From Pseudomonas typographi (GTDB lineage Bacteria; Pseudomonadota; Gammaproteobacteria; Pseudomonadales; Pseudomonadaceae): 64,000 nucleotides of DNA. Below, piece by piece: positions 45,380 through 55,282 of this stretch; the stretch's first letter is position 1; every line of letters begins with the position of its first letter. The stretch spans positions 1-64,000 of the forward strand of contig NZ_JAAOCA010000005.1 in the NCBI RefSeq assembly GCF_014694385.1, written 5' to 3'. The position numbers and the translations under genes are program-made. Under the pieces are notes generated by a model. The model was not told where the DNA came from and ran no database searches. It saw nothing but the letters and a program-made list of their open reading frames with translations.

Positions 45380-46134
45380 TAAGCTCGGGCTCCAGCCTCG
45401 ACTTGCTCGCTGGTCTTGCCGAAGCGACGCTGCCGTGAGGCGAAATCGGCCAGCGCGATGCGCATGGCCTCGTGTTTGAAGTCCGGCCAGTACAGGTCGG
45501 AAAAATACAGCTCGGCGTAGGCTAGCTGCCAAAGCAGAAAATTGCTGATGCGGTGCTCCCCGCCCGTGCGGATGCACAGGTCTGGCAGTGGCAATTCGCC
45601 GGTGGCCAGGCAGTTCTGCAGCAGCTCCGGGGTGATGTCCTCAGGCCGCAGGTGCCCGGCTTGCACCTCCCGCGCCAGCCGCTGGGCGGCCTGAGCGATA
45701 TCCCATTGGCCACCGTAGTTGGCGGCGATCTGCAGGATGAAGCGGTTGTTGCCTGCGGTCAGCGCCTCGGCTTCACGCATGGCGGCCTGCAAGTCGGGGT
45801 GAAAGCGGCTGCGGTCGCCAATGATGCGTAGGCTGATGCGGTTCTCGTTGAGCCGCTTGGCCTCACGCCGCAACATGGTGAAAAAAAGCTCCATGAGCGC
45901 GCCCACTTCATCCGCGGGGCGTTGCCAGTTTTCGCTGGAGAAGGCGAACAAGGTCAGCACCTCGACCTTGGCCTCGGCACAGACCTCGATCACCGCACGC
46001 ACCGCGTCCACGCCGGCCTTATGCCCGGCCACGCCGGGCAGCAGGCGCTTCTTGGCCCAGCGATTGTTACCGTCCATGATAATCGCTACATGACGCGGCA
46101 CCGAAGGCGGTGCCGCTAGCTTGGTCTTTTCCAT
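45379..46134 (-). CDS. uppS: Undecaprenyl diphosphate synthase (cis-prenyltransferase)
   Basis: A 251-residue enzyme that extends FPP to the C55 carrier used for peptidoglycan and O-antigen. It has IIMDGNNRWAKKRLLPGVAGHKAG (Asp at the diphosphate/Mg site), LFAFSSENWQRP, RTGGEHRISNFLLWQLAYAELYF and WPDF near the end. It starts 16 bp after frr and overlaps the cdsA start, in the frr-uppS-cdsA-dxr run. Confidence 0.96.
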   Translation of the reverse strand: MEKTKLAAPPSVPRHVAIIMDGNNRWAKKRLLPGVAGHKAGVDAVRAVIEVCAEAKVEVLTLFAFSSENWQRPADEVGALMELFFTMLRREAKRLNENRISLRIIGDRSRFHPDLQAAMREAEALTAGNNRFILQIAANYGGQWDIAQAAQRLAREVQAGHLRPEDITPELLQNCLATGELPLPDLCIRTGGEHRISNFLLWQLAYAELYFSDLYWPDFKHEAMRIALADFASRQRRFGKTSEQVEAGARA

Positions 46135-46150
46135 TAAAGAAAGTCCGACC

Positions 46151-46708
46151 TTAAATGGCCATGAGGTCCTTTTCTTTTGCCTTCATAGCGACTTCGATCT
46201 CTGCCACGAACTTATCGGTCAGCTTCTGGACGTCGTCCGCGGCACGCCGCTCCTCGTCTTCGCTGATTTCTTTTTCCTTGACCAGATCTTTCAACTGGGT
46301 CAATGCATCGCGGCGAATGTTGCGCACCGCGATCCGGGCATCCTCCGCCGCGTCGCGGGCTTGCTTGGTGAAACCCTTGCGGGTTTCTTCGGTCAGTGCC
46401 GGCATCGGGATCAACAGCAGCTCACCCAGGTTGGTGGGGTTGAAACCCAGCCCGGAGGATTGGATGGCTTTATCTACCGCCTCTAGCAGCTTTCGCTCAA
46501 ACGCAACCACCTGCAGCGTGCGCGCGTCCTTCACCGTGATGCTAGCCACTTGGTTGATCGGCGTATCCGTACCGTAATAAGGCACCATCACACCCGCCAA
46601 AATGCTTGGGTGGGCAGTGCCGGTACGAATACGGCCAAACGCGTGCTGCAGGGACTCCAGGGATTTCGCCATCCGATCCTGAGCGTCTTTCTTGATGTCG
46701 TTGATCAT
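46151..46708 (-). CDS. frr: Ribosome recycling factor
   Basis: A 185-residue tRNA-shaped factor that splits post-termination ribosomes with EF-G. It has the N-terminal [20 protein letters not shown] helix, [10 protein letters not shown], the domain II region [23 protein letters not shown] and the C-terminal helices ending [15 protein letters not shown] chose the ATG at 46708, which overlaps the pyrH stop (ATGA). A longer frame upstream lies inside pyrH. Confidence 0.96.
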   Translation of the reverse strand: MINDIKKDAQDRMAKSLESLQHAFGRIRTGTAHPSILAGVMVPYYGTDTPINQVASITVKDARTLQVVAFERKLLEAVDKAIQSSGLGFNPTNLGELLLIPMPALTEETRKGFTKQARDAAEDARIAVRNIRRDALTQLKDLVKEKEISEDEERRAADDVQKLTDKFVAEIEVAMKAKEKDLMAI

Positions 46709-47448
46709 GCTTCGCCTTCCTCGATCAATGTGCCTTCGGCGCCACCCACCACGATGTTCAGCAGGGCACCAGGCTTGTTCATGTTGAATACCCGTAGCGG
46801 CATCTTGTGGTCGCGGCACAGGCAGATGGCCGTGAGGTCCATAACACCGAGTTTGCGGTCCAGCACCTCATCGTAGGTGAGGCGGTCGAACTTCTCGGCA
46901 TGCGGATCCTTGAAAGGGTCGGCCGTATACACGCCATCGACCTTGGTCGCCTTCAACACCACGTCAGCATCGATTTCAATGGCGCGCAGGCAGGCGGCCG
47001 AGTCGGTGGTGAAGAAGGGGTTGCCGGTGCCGGCGGAGAAAATTACCACATCGCCGGTCTTGAGGTGGCGAATGGCTTTGCGACGATCGTAATGGTCGGT
47101 CACGCCGACCATCGAAATGGCGGACATCACGATCGCCGAGATATTCGAACGCTCCAGCGCGTCGCGCATGGCCAGGGCGTTCATCACGGTCGCGAGCATG
47201 CCCATATGATCGCCGGTGACCCGGTCCATGCCCGCTGCACTGAGGGCCGCGCCACGAAACAGGTTGCCGCCGCCGATGACCAGGCCGACTTGCACGCCAA
47301 TACCGACCAACTGGCCGACTTCCAACGCCATGCGGTCGAGCACCTTCGGGTCGATGCCGAAGTCTTCCGACCCCATCAGCGCTTCGCCGCTAAGTTTGAG
47401 CAGAATGCGTTTATAGCGAGGTTGCCGACCACTCACCTGCTGGGCCAT
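46705..47448 (-). CDS. pyrH: UMP kinase
   Basis: A 247-residue hexameric kinase of the amino-acid-kinase fold converting UMP to UDP. It has [14 protein letters not shown] (phosphate loop), [31 protein letters not shown] (UMP site) and the ATP region [20 protein letters not shown], with [22 protein letters not shown]. It overlaps frr downstream and is 185 bp after tsf, separated from it by a terminator-like stem. Confidence 0.97.
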   Translation of the reverse strand: MAQQVSGRQPRYKRILLKLSGEALMGSEDFGIDPKVLDRMALEVGQLVGIGVQVGLVIGGGNLFRGAALSAAGMDRVTGDHMGMLATVMNALAMRDALERSNISAIVMSAISMVGVTDHYDRRKAIRHLKTGDVVIFSAGTGNPFFTTDSAACLRAIEIDADVVLKATKVDGVYTADPFKDPHAEKFDRLTYDEVLDRKLGVMDLTAICLCRDHKMPLRVFNMNKPGALLNIVVGGAEGTLIEEGEA

Positions 47449-47574
47449 TTGCGTGTCTCTCCTGCGGCGTTTGTGTAAGAAAACAGTACGGGCGTTTTTC
47501 GCCCGTGGATAACTCTAGCCCTATCGCGCCTTGGCTTCCTTGCTGAATGGGCCAGGTGTACGGTACGTCGGTTG

Positions 47575-47607
47575 AAAAAGAGGCTGCGCGCGTGAGCGGG
47601 CAGCCTC
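47575..47607 (-). terminator. Terminator or attenuator between tsf and pyrH
   Basis: Minus-strand stem GAGGCTGC/GCAGCCTC with a 12-base loop followed by TTTTTC, about 30 bp past the tsf stop. pyrH downstream is then likely to have its own promoter or to depend on partial readthrough. Confidence 0.75.
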
Positions 47608-47633
47608 CTTGGGGCGACAGAGATAAACCCGTC

Positions 47634-48500
47634 TTATTGCTTGTTGGCAGCAGCGACCTGGGCGGCAACTTCGTCGGCGAAGTTGTCGACGGGCTTCTCG
47701 ATGCCCTCACCCACCGCAAAGCGGGTGAACGAAACGATCTCGGCGCCGCCTTGCTTGGCCAAGGCGCCTACGGTGAGCTCGGGGTTCTTGACGAACGCTT
47801 GCTCCACCAGGCTGGCTTCGGCCAGGAACTTCTTGATACGCCCGCCCACCATGTTTTCCACGATGTTTGCCGGCTTGCCCTTGATTTTCTCTTCGTTGAG
47901 GGTCAGGAACACGCCTTTTTCGCGCTCGATGGCCTCGGCGGAGACTTCTGTAGGCAGCAGGAACTCCGGGTTGCTGGCCGCGACGTGCATGGCAATGTCT
48001 TTGGCCAAGGCGACGCTGCCGCCCTTGAGCACCACGGCCACGCCAATTTTGTTGCCGTGCAGATAGGTACCCACCACGTCACCCTCGACCCGCGCCAGCC
48101 GGCGGATGTTGACGTTTTCGCCGGTTTTACCGACCAACACCAGGCGATCGGCCTCTTGGGCGGCGATCAGCGGCTCTACGGTGGTCAGCTTCTCGGCGAA
48201 GGCTTTGTCAAGGCTGGCGGCAACGAATGCCTTGAAGTCCTCTTGCAGGGCGAGGAAGTCGGTCTGCGAGTTCACTTCGATCAGCACGGCGACCTTGCCG
48301 TCGTCCTTGATCGCGATAGCACCTTCGGCAGCGACGTTACCGGCTTTCTTCGCAGCCTTGATTGCGCCGGAAGCACGCATGTCGTCGATGGCTTTCTCGA
48401 TATCGCCGCCGGCCTTGGTGAGGGCCTTTTTGCAGTCCATCATGCCTTCGCCAGTGCGCTCACGCAGTTCTTTGACCAACGCCGCAGTAATTTCTGCCAT
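47634..48500 (-). CDS. tsf: Translation elongation factor Ts
   Basis: A 288-residue nucleotide exchange factor for EF-Tu. The N-terminal module ([27 protein letters not shown]) contains the EF-Tu contact, and the core has [15 protein letters not shown], the TDFV-type motif, and [18 protein letters not shown]. Length is normal. It is 155 bp downstream of rpsB with a strong hairpin in between, the usual rpsB-tsf operon where internal termination sets the ratio. Confidence 0.97.
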   Translation of the reverse strand: MAEITAALVKELRERTGEGMMDCKKALTKAGGDIEKAIDDMRASGAIKAAKKAGNVAAEGAIAIKDDGKVAVLIEVNSQTDFLALQEDFKAFVAASLDKAFAEKLTTVEPLIAAQEADRLVLVGKTGENVNIRRLARVEGDVVGTYLHGNKIGVAVVLKGGSVALAKDIAMHVAASNPEFLLPTEVSAEAIEREKGVFLTLNEEKIKGKPANIVENMVGGRIKKFLAEASLVEQAFVKNPELTVGALAKQGGAEIVSFTRFAVGEGIEKPVDNFADEVAAQVAAANKQ

Positions 48501-48599
48501 TTGAAAAAATCCTCTCGAACAGGTTTTCGGCCATACCGCCCGCGTATCACGGGCATTGAATTCGGGCCTGCCGGGCGCCGTAGCGCCTCGGCGGGTGGC

Positions 48600-48625
48600 A
48601 AAAAGGGGGCCTAGCCCCCTTTTTT
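48600..48625 (-). terminator. Bidirectional terminator-like stem between rpsB and tsf
   Basis: A perfect 11-bp stem AAAAAGGGGGC/GCCCCCTTTTT with a 3-base loop and a T tract, about 30 bp past the rpsB stop. It probably lets only part of the rpsB transcription continue into tsf. Confidence 0.8.
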
Positions 48626-48655
48626 CTTATCGAGCCATTGTCAGGCGCGAACGAT

Positions 48656-49396
48656 TCAACCTTCTACAGCCTCTTGGGTAGCGCCCTGGGCGAATTCACC
48701 CGTGCCGCCAGCAACGTTGTTGCGACCACGGATCACGGCATCGGCCATGGAGGTCATGTACAGCTCGATGGCGCGGATGGCGTCATCGTTGCCCGGAATC
48801 ACGTAGTCGACGCCGTCAGGGCTGCTGTTGGTATCGACAATGCCGATCACCGGAATGCCCAGCTTGTTGGCTTCGCTGATGGCAATGCGCTCGTGGTCGA
48901 CGTCGATCACGAACAGCGCGTCCGGCAGGCCGCCCATGTCCTTGATACCACCCAGGGAGCGATCCAGTTTTTCCAGGTCGCGGGTGCGCATCAGGGCTTC
49001 TTTTTTGGTCAGCTTGGCGAAGGTACCGTCTTCGGCCTGGGTTTCCAGCTCGCGCAGGCGCTTGATCGACTGGCGAATGGTCTTGTAGTTGGTCAGCATG
49101 CCGCCCAACCAGCGATGGTCGACGTAAGGCGAAGCGCAACGCGCGGCCTGTTCGGCAACCAGCTTACCGGCGGAACGCTTGGTGCCGACGAACAGGATTT
49201 TGTTCTTGCCCTGGGCCAGGCGCTCTACGAACGACAGGGCGTCGTTGAACAGCGGCAAGGTTTTTTCCAGGTTGATGATGTGGATTTTGTTACGCGCGCC
49301 GAAAATGTATTTGCCCATTTTCGGGTTCCAGTAACGAGTCTGGTGGCCGAAGTGCACACCGGCCTTCAGCATATCGCGCATGTTGACTTGAGACAT
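48656..49396 (-). CDS. rpsB: 30S ribosomal protein S2
   Basis: A 246-residue ribosomal protein. It has [27 protein letters not shown] in sequence at the N-terminus, [43 protein letters not shown] and [20 protein letters not shown] chose the ATG at 49396 (MSQVNM); a longer frame has no counterpart in S2. It is the first gene of the rpsB-tsf unit, divergent from map. Confidence 0.97.
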   Translation of the reverse strand: MSQVNMRDMLKAGVHFGHQTRYWNPKMGKYIFGARNKIHIINLEKTLPLFNDALSFVERLAQGKNKILFVGTKRSAGKLVAEQAARCASPYVDHRWLGGMLTNYKTIRQSIKRLRELETQAEDGTFAKLTKKEALMRTRDLEKLDRSLGGIKDMGGLPDALFVIDVDHERIAISEANKLGIPVIGIVDTNSSPDGVDYVIPGNDDAIRAIELYMTSMADAVIRGRNNVAGGTGEFAQGATQEAVEG

Positions 49397-49544
49397 GGTA
49401 GTTCCTTGATAAGTTGGGTTAGGCCTCCACGCACCCCAATGATCCAACCCTCGGCCTATGGCCAAGGGCACCCAGGTCATCGTGCCGGTGCATGTGTGGG
49501 TTCATGCCCTCGCGGTTACCCCCCGCGGAGCGGCGCACTTTATA
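49397..49544 (-). promoter_or_regulatory. rpsB promoter and 5' leader
   Basis: A -10 TATAAA (minus strand, 49539-49544) lies about 140 bp before the rpsB start, with a weak -35 (TTTCAT) 17 bp upstream of it. The long GC-rich leader fits known gamma-proteobacterial rpsB leaders, through which S2 represses its own operon; the fold was not tested. The rest of the 343-bp rpsB-map gap (49545-49739) holds no gene; a TAGAAT at 49687-49692 may be the map -10. Confidence 0.5.
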
Positions 49545-49739
49545 CCACAACCGGGCTGCGGATGAAACCGCCGGCTGTGAATGCACGCACCATTTTGCGC
49601 CTTTGCTCAAATCGCGCAACAATGCACCCACCAGCCCTAAGCCCTATATATAAAGGATGCGGCGGGCCCTGCCCTGGCGGCTCTGATAGAATCGCCCAAT
49701 CCGCACCGAATACCTGCGCCCGCGCAAAGAGAGCCTTGA

Positions 49740-50519
49740 ATGACCGTAAACATCAAAACCCCCGAGGACATCGAGAAAATGCGCATCGCTGGCCGCCTCG
49801 CCGCCGACGTGCTGGAGATGATCGAACCCTACGTAAAGCCCGGGGTCACCACCGAGGAACTGAATCGCCTCTGCCATGACTACATCGTCCATGAGCAGAA
49901 GGCCATCCCCGCGCCGCTGAACTACAAGGGCTTCCCCAAGTCGATCTGCACCTCGGTCAACCATGTCGTGTGCCACGGTATCCCGAACGAGAAGCCGCTC
50001 AAGGAAGGCGACGTACTGAATATCGACATCACCGTGATCAAAGATGGTTACCACGGTGACACCAGCCGCATGTTCCACGTGGGGAAGGTCGCCGAATGGG
50101 CCGCGCGGCTGTCGAAGGTCACCCAAGAATGCATGTACCTGGGCATCGAAGTGGTCAAGCCCGGCGCGCGCCTGGGGGATATCGGCGAGGTGATCCAAAA
50201 GCACGCCGAGAAGAACGGCTTTTCGGTGGTGCGCGAGTACTGTGGCCACGGCATCGGCAAAGTGTTCCACGAAGAGCCCCAGGTACTGCACTACGGCCGC
50301 GCCGGCACGGGCATCGAACTCAAGGAGGGCATGATCTTCACCATCGAGCCGATGATCAACCAGGGCCGGGCCGAAACCCGCTTGCTCGGCGATGGTTGGA
50401 CGGCGATTACCAAGGACCGCAAGCTCTCGGCACAATGGGAGCATACCGTACTGGTCACGCCCACCGGCTATGAGGTGCTCACCTTGCGCAGCGACGACAC
50501 CATCGCTCACACCGGCTGA
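49740..50519 (+). CDS. map: Methionine aminopeptidase type I
   Basis: A 259-residue cytoplasmic enzyme removing the initiator Met from nascent proteins. It has a pita-bread fold with metal ligands Asp in LNIDITVIKDGYHGDTSRMF (two), His in REYCGHGIGKVFHE, Glu in FTIEPMIN and Glu in QWEHTVLV, plus the substrate His in NHVVCHGIP. Length is normal. It is divergent from rpsB and 36 bp upstream of glnD, a conserved pair. Confidence 0.97.
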   Translation: MTVNIKTPEDIEKMRIAGRLAADVLEMIEPYVKPGVTTEELNRLCHDYIVHEQKAIPAPLNYKGFPKSICTSVNHVVCHGIPNEKPLKEGDVLNIDITVIKDGYHGDTSRMFHVGKVAEWAARLSKVTQECMYLGIEVVKPGARLGDIGEVIQKHAEKNGFSVVREYCGHGIGKVFHEEPQVLHYGRAGTGIELKEGMIFTIEPMINQGRAETRLLGDGWTAITKDRKLSAQWEHTVLVTPTGYEVLTLRSDDTIAHTG

Positions 50520-50555
50520 ATGGCCGCGTTACATACACTGAGGGAAGTGCATCCG

Positions 50556-53249
50556 ATGCCGCAGGTGGATCCGGAGTTGTTCGATCGCGGCCAGTTCCAG
50601 GCGGAACTGGCGCTTAAGTCGAGCCCTATCGCCGCGTTCAAAAAGGCCATTCGCCAGGCCCGCGAAGTGCTTGACGCACGTTTTTCCAGCGGCCGTGACA
50701 TCCGCCGGCTGGTCGAAGACCGTGCCTGGTTCGTCGATAACATCCTGGAACAGGCCTGGGCGCAATTCGAGTGGAGCGACGACGCCGATATCGCCCTGGT
50801 GGCGGTTGGCGGGTATGGCCGAGGCGAGTTGCATCCTTATTCGGACATCGACCTGCTGATTTTGCTCGAATGTGCCGACCATGAGCTGTTCCGCGATTCG
50901 ATCGAGCGGTTTCTCACCCTGCTCTGGGACATTGGCCTGGAGGTGGGGCAAAGCGTGCGTTCGGTCCAGGAGTGCGCCGATGAAGCCCGCGCCGACCTCA
51001 CGGTGATCACCAACCTGATGGAATGCCGTACCATCGCCGGCCCCGACCGGCTGCGCCGGCACATGATCGACGCCACCAGCCCCGAGCACATGTGGCCCAG
51101 CCGCGAGTTCTTTCTGGCCAAGCGCGAAGAACAAAGGGCGCGCCATCGCAAATACAACGACACCGAGTATAACCTGGAGCCGAATGTGAAGGGCGGGCCG
51201 GGCGGCCTGCGCGACATCCAGACCATCCTGTGGGTGGCACGGCGCCAGTTCGGCACGCTAAGCCTGCACGCGCTGGCCAGCCAAGGCTTTTTGGTCGAAA
51301 GCGAAATCAACCTGTTGGCTTCCTCCCAAGAGTTTCTCTGGAAGGTGCGCTATGCCCTGCACATGCTCGCAGGGCGCGCCGAGGACCGCTTGCTGTTCGA
51401 CCACCAGCGCAAGATCGCCGAGTGGCTTGGCTATCGGGATGGCGATGCCAAGCTCGCCATCGAGCGTTTCATGCAGAAATACTATCGAGTGGTGATGAGC
51501 ATCGCGGAGCTCAGCGATCTGATCACGCAACACTTCGAAGAAGTGATTCTCGAAACCAACGGCGGCCATTGCCTCCAGCCCCTCAATTCGCGCTTCCAGT
51601 TGCACGATGGCTACATCGAGGCCACCCACCCCAACGTTTTCAAGCGCACCCCGTTCGCCATGCTCGAGGTGTTCGTGCTGATGGCGCAGAACCCGCAGAT
51701 CAAGGGCGTGCGCGCCGACACCATTCGCCTGCTCCGCGAGCACCGGCACCTGATCGACGATAACTTTCGCAACGATATTCGCAACACCAGCCTGTTCGTA
51801 GAGTTATTCAAGTGTGAAATGGGCATCCACCGTAACCTGCGACGGATGAACCGTTACGGGGTGCTGGGCCGCTACCTGCCGGAGTTCGGCCACATCGTGG
51901 GGCAAATGCAACATGACTTGTTCCACATCTACACGGTAGATGCGCACACCCTTAACCTGATCAAGCATTTGCGCAAACTGCAATACACACCGGTGTCGGA
52001 GAAGTTCCCGCTGGCCAGCAAGTTGATGGGCAAGCTACCCAAGCCCGAACTGATCTACATGGCCGGGCTGTATCACGACATTGGCAAAGGCCGCGGCGGC
52101 GACCACTCCGAACTCGGCGCCGCCGATGCCGAGGCGTTCTGCAAGCGCCACCAGTTACCGGCGTGGGACAGCCGGCTGATCGTATGGCTGGTGCAACACC
52201 ACCTGGTGATGTCTACCACCGCCCAGCGCAAAGACCTCTCCGACCCGCAGGTGATCCATGACTTCGCCCAGTTCGTCGAAGACCAAACCCGCTTGGATTA
52301 CCTCTACACGCTCACCGTGGCCGACATCAATGCCACCAACCCGAGCCTGTGGAACTCTTGGCGGGCCAGCCTGCTGCGCCAGCTCTACACCGAAACCAAA
52401 CTGGCATTGCGCCGCGGCCTGGAAAACCCCCTGGACCGCGAAGGGCAGATTCGCCAAACCCAGCACGCGGCCCTCGACACCCTGGTGCGCAGCGGTATCG
52501 ACCCCGACGAAGTGGAACAGCTATGGGCCCAATTGGGCGATGACTACTTCTTGCGCCACACGGCCGGCGACGTGGCTTGGCACACCGATGCGATCTTGCA
52601 GCAGCCGCGCGGCGGCGACCCGCTGGTACTGATCAAGGAAACCACCCAGCGTGAGTTCGAAGGTGGCACGCAGATTTTCATCTATGCCCCTGACCAGCAC
52701 GACTTCTTTGCCGTGACCGTGGCGGCCATGGACCAACTAAACCTGAACATCCATGACGCGCGCATCATTACCTCCAGCAGCCAGTTCACCCTCGACACCT
52801 ATATTGTGCTCGACAGCGAAGGCGGCTCGATCGGCAACAACCCTGACCGGGTCGAGCAAATCCGCCTTGGGCTCACCGAGGCGCTGCGCAACCCCGACGA
52901 GTACCCGGCCATCATCCAACGCCGGGTACCACGCCAGCTCAAGCACTTCGCCTTCGCCCCGCGCGTGACCATCCACAACGACGCGCAGCGCCCGGTGACG
53001 GTATTGGAGCTGGCCGCCCCCGATCGCCCGGGCCTGTTGGCACGCATCGGCAAGATCTTCCTGGAGTTCGACTTGTCTTTGCAGAACGCCAAGATCGCCA
53101 CCCTCGGCGAACGGGTGGAAGACGTTTTCTTCATCACCGATGCGGCCAACCAGCCGCTGTCCGACCCCCAACTGTGCACACGGCTGCAAGACGAAATCGT
53201 GCTGCAATTGTCGGTCGAACGGCCCGAACTCACGCGTATCAGCATCTGA
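50556..53249 (+). CDS. glnD: Bifunctional uridylyltransferase/uridylyl-removing enzyme GlnD
   Basis: An 897-residue nitrogen sensor that uridylylates PII (GlnK/GlnB) when glutamine is low and removes UMP when it is high. It has a nucleotidyltransferase motif [17 protein letters not shown] at about 85-101, the HD domain ([16 protein letters not shown], removal activity) near 505-520, and two C-terminal ACT domains ([20 protein letters not shown], and [19 protein letters not shown]) for glutamine sensing. I chose the ATG at 50556 (MPQVDPELF), the family start in Pseudomonas. It lies between map and dapC. Confidence 0.97.
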   Translation: MPQVDPELFDRGQFQAELALKSSPIAAFKKAIRQAREVLDARFSSGRDIRRLVEDRAWFVDNILEQAWAQFEWSDDADIALVAVGGYGRGELHPYSDIDLLILLECADHELFRDSIERFLTLLWDIGLEVGQSVRSVQECADEARADLTVITNLMECRTIAGPDRLRRHMIDATSPEHMWPSREFFLAKREEQRARHRKYNDTEYNLEPNVKGGPGGLRDIQTILWVARRQFGTLSLHALASQGFLVESEINLLASSQEFLWKVRYALHMLAGRAEDRLLFDHQRKIAEWLGYRDGDAKLAIERFMQKYYRVVMSIAELSDLITQHFEEVILETNGGHCLQPLNSRFQLHDGYIEATHPNVFKRTPFAMLEVFVLMAQNPQIKGVRADTIRLLREHRHLIDDNFRNDIRNTSLFVELFKCEMGIHRNLRRMNRYGVLGRYLPEFGHIVGQMQHDLFHIYTVDAHTLNLIKHLRKLQYTPVSEKFPLASKLMGKLPKPELIYMAGLYHDIGKGRGGDHSELGAADAEAFCKRHQLPAWDSRLIVWLVQHHLVMSTTAQRKDLSDPQVIHDFAQFVEDQTRLDYLYTLTVADINATNPSLWNSWRASLLRQLYTETKLALRRGLENPLDREGQIRQTQHAALDTLVRSGIDPDEVEQLWAQLGDDYFLRHTAGDVAWHTDAILQQPRGGDPLVLIKETTQREFEGGTQIFIYAPDQHDFFAVTVAAMDQLNLNIHDARIITSSSQFTLDTYIVLDSEGGSIGNNPDRVEQIRLGLTEALRNPDEYPAIIQRRVPRQLKHFAFAPRVTIHNDAQRPVTVLELAAPDRPGLLARIGKIFLEFDLSLQNAKIATLGERVEDVFFITDAANQPLSDPQLCTRLQDEIVLQLSVERPELTRISI

Positions 53250-53264
53250 CCTGCGACCCTTCAT

Positions 53265-54461
53265 ATGAACGACGCCCTCAACCTGCTACAACCCTACCCG
53301 TTCGAAAAGCTGCGCACGCTGCTGGCGGGTGCCCGACACGCCGGCCAACTGCGCCACATCGCATTGTCGATCGGCGAGCCTAAACACCCCTCGCCGGCCT
53401 TCGTCGCCCAGGCGCTGTGTGACAACCTCGAGCAGTTGGCCGTTTACCCCACCACCGCGGGCCTGCCGGCGTTGCGTGAGGCCATTGCCCACTGGTGCGA
53501 GCGCAGGTTCGGCGTCGCGCCCGGCTGGCTCGACCCTAACCGCCACGTGCTACCGGTCAATGGCACCCGCGAAGCATTGTTCTCCTTCGTGCAAACCGTG
53601 GTGCAACGGGGCCAGAATGGCTGGGTGGTCAGCCCCAACCCGTTCTACCAAATCTACGAAGGCGCGGCCGTGTTGGCCGGCGCCGAGCCCCATTACCTGC
53701 CGTGCTTGGAAAGCCACGGCTTCAACCCCGACTTCGACGCGGTGCCGGCCGAGGTATGGCGCCGCTGCCAAGTGTTGTTCCTGTGCTCGCCAGGCAACCC
53801 CACCGGCGCGCTGGTGCCGCTGGCCACGCTGAAAAAGCTCATCGGCCTGGCCGATGAATACGACTTCGTGATTGCCGCCGATGAGTGTTACAGCGAGCTC
53901 TACTTCGATGAAGCCAGCCCGCCACCGGGCCTGCTCAGCGCATGCGCGGCGCTGGGGCGCAGCGACTTCAAGCGCTGCGTGGTGTTCCACAGTTTGTCCA
54001 AGCGCTCCAACCTGCCCGGCTTACGCTCGGGCTTCGTAGCCGGGGATGCCGACATCCTCAAGGCCTACCTGGTGTACCGCACCTACCACGGCTGCGCCAT
54101 GCCGGTGCAAACACAATTGGCCAGCATCGCTGCCTGGAACGATGAAGCCCATGTGCGCGAGAACCGCGCCCTGTACCGCGCCAAATTCGACGCGGTGCTG
54201 GACATTCTCACGCCGGTACTGGATGTGCACCGCCCGGACGGCGGCTTTTACCTGTGGCCGAATGTGGGCCGGGACGACACACGGTTTTGCCGCGAACTGT
54301 TCGAGCAACAGCACGTGACCGTAGTGCCGGGCTCGTACCTCTCGCGCGAGGTCGATGGCCTAAACCCAGGTGCCGGCCGCGTGCGCATGGCGCTGGTGGC
54401 GCCCCTGGCCGAATGTGTGGAAGCGGCGCAGCGCATTCGCCGCTTCGTGGAGCATGCCTGA
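53265..54461 (+). CDS. dapC: Succinyldiaminopimelate transaminase DapC
   Basis: A 398-residue fold-type I PLP aminotransferase for N-succinyl-2-amino-6-ketopimelate in lysine and peptidoglycan synthesis. It has SIGEPKHPSP at the N-terminus, PTTAGLPALREAIAHW, SPGNPTGALV, ADECYSELYFDEA and the PLP Lys (about 246) in FHSLSKRSNLPGLRSGF, with the Arg in GRVRMALVAPL. It starts 15 bp after glnD. dapD and dapE later in the window encode the enzymes before and after it. Confidence 0.94.
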   Translation: MNDALNLLQPYPFEKLRTLLAGARHAGQLRHIALSIGEPKHPSPAFVAQALCDNLEQLAVYPTTAGLPALREAIAHWCERRFGVAPGWLDPNRHVLPVNGTREALFSFVQTVVQRGQNGWVVSPNPFYQIYEGAAVLAGAEPHYLPCLESHGFNPDFDAVPAEVWRRCQVLFLCSPGNPTGALVPLATLKKLIGLADEYDFVIAADECYSELYFDEASPPPGLLSACAALGRSDFKRCVVFHSLSKRSNLPGLRSGFVAGDADILKAYLVYRTYHGCAMPVQTQLASIAAWNDEAHVRENRALYRAKFDAVLDILTPVLDVHRPDGGFYLWPNVGRDDTRFCRELFEQQHVTVVPGSYLSREVDGLNPGAGRVRMALVAPLAECVEAAQRIRRFVEHA

Positions 54462-54541
54462 CACTGCCGGTGGTGAATAGGTAGACGCGTGCGCCGCGGC
54501 TGGCTGTTTAGCATGGGGCTCCCTTTCAAAGAGCCCCAATC

Positions 54542-55282
54542 ATGCCCCTATTGTGCCAACCTCCTCGCACCATCGACCCCGACCTGGCCTATGCCGCAGC
54601 CGTCGAAGAACGCACCGATAATGCCCCCGCCAGCCGTGGTGGGCGCCACAAACGCTCGGTCGGTGTTCACACAAAATTCTGGGCCACCGGGCGCACACTA
54701 ACGGTCGCCTGGGTCGATGACCCCCTGGATACCGAGCATTGGCAGGCCATCCAGCGCGCAATCCTGCAGTGGCAGCCCCATATCAACCTCGACCTGCAGT
54801 TCATCGATGGCCGCGAAGGCCGACCCGGCGAGGGCCGGGGCGATGTCAGGATCACCACAGATTCGAACCGCAACTACTCGCTGATCGGGACCGATGCCAA
54901 GCACAACGACCCCTGGACGCCCACCATGGTGTTGGGGGTCAAGCCGCAGGCTTCGGACTTCGAAGCCACGGTAATGCATGAGTTCGGCCATGCCCTAGGC
55001 CTAGAGCACGAGCACCAGCACCCCGAGGCGAACATCCCGTGGGACTTGGCCAAGCTCTACCGCCACTACGCCAAGGCCGGCCACAGCGAACAGGACGTAA
55101 ACGAACAAGTGCTGGCGAAGCTGCCTAAGGCGGATACTCGCTACACCGCGTATGACCCCGAGTCGATCATGCACTATCCCGTTCCCAATGACCTGACCCT
55201 GGGTGATTGGGAAGTCGGCCGCAACACCCGGCTCAGCGACCGAGACAAGGCGCTTATCGCCAGCATCTATCCGCGTTCTTGA
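54542..55282 (+). CDS. Astacin-like (M12) zinc metallopeptidase
   Basis: A 246-residue predicted zinc protease. The site HEFGHALGLEHEH at 146-158 gives ligands His146, His150, His156 with catalytic Glu147, and the Met-turn SIMHYPVP with its Tyr follows at about 208-215, as in astacins/metzincins. There is no signal peptide or membrane segment; the N-terminus is proline- and charge-rich, so export by Sec is unlikely and the site of action is unknown. Non-Sec delivery or an intracellular role are both possible. It overlaps the 3' end of the antiporter gene on the other strand by 16 bp. Whether it is linked to the RTX gene 1.8 kb away is open. Confidence 0.8.
   Translation: MPLLCQPPRTIDPDLAYAAAVEERTDNAPASRGGRHKRSVGVHTKFWATGRTLTVAWVDDPLDTEHWQAIQRAILQWQPHINLDLQFIDGREGRPGEGRGDVRITTDSNRNYSLIGTDAKHNDPWTPTMVLGVKPQASDFEATVMHEFGHALGLEHEHQHPEANIPWDLAKLYRHYAKAGHSEQDVNEQVLAKLPKADTRYTAYDPESIMHYPVPNDLTLGDWEVGRNTRLSDRDKALIASIYPRS

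Noticed and set aside
44564..45577. A longer cdsA frame starting at 45577
   Set aside because: The first 66 codons overlap uppS in another frame and are charged rather than hydrophobic; the ATG at 45379 coupled to the uppS stop is the natural start.
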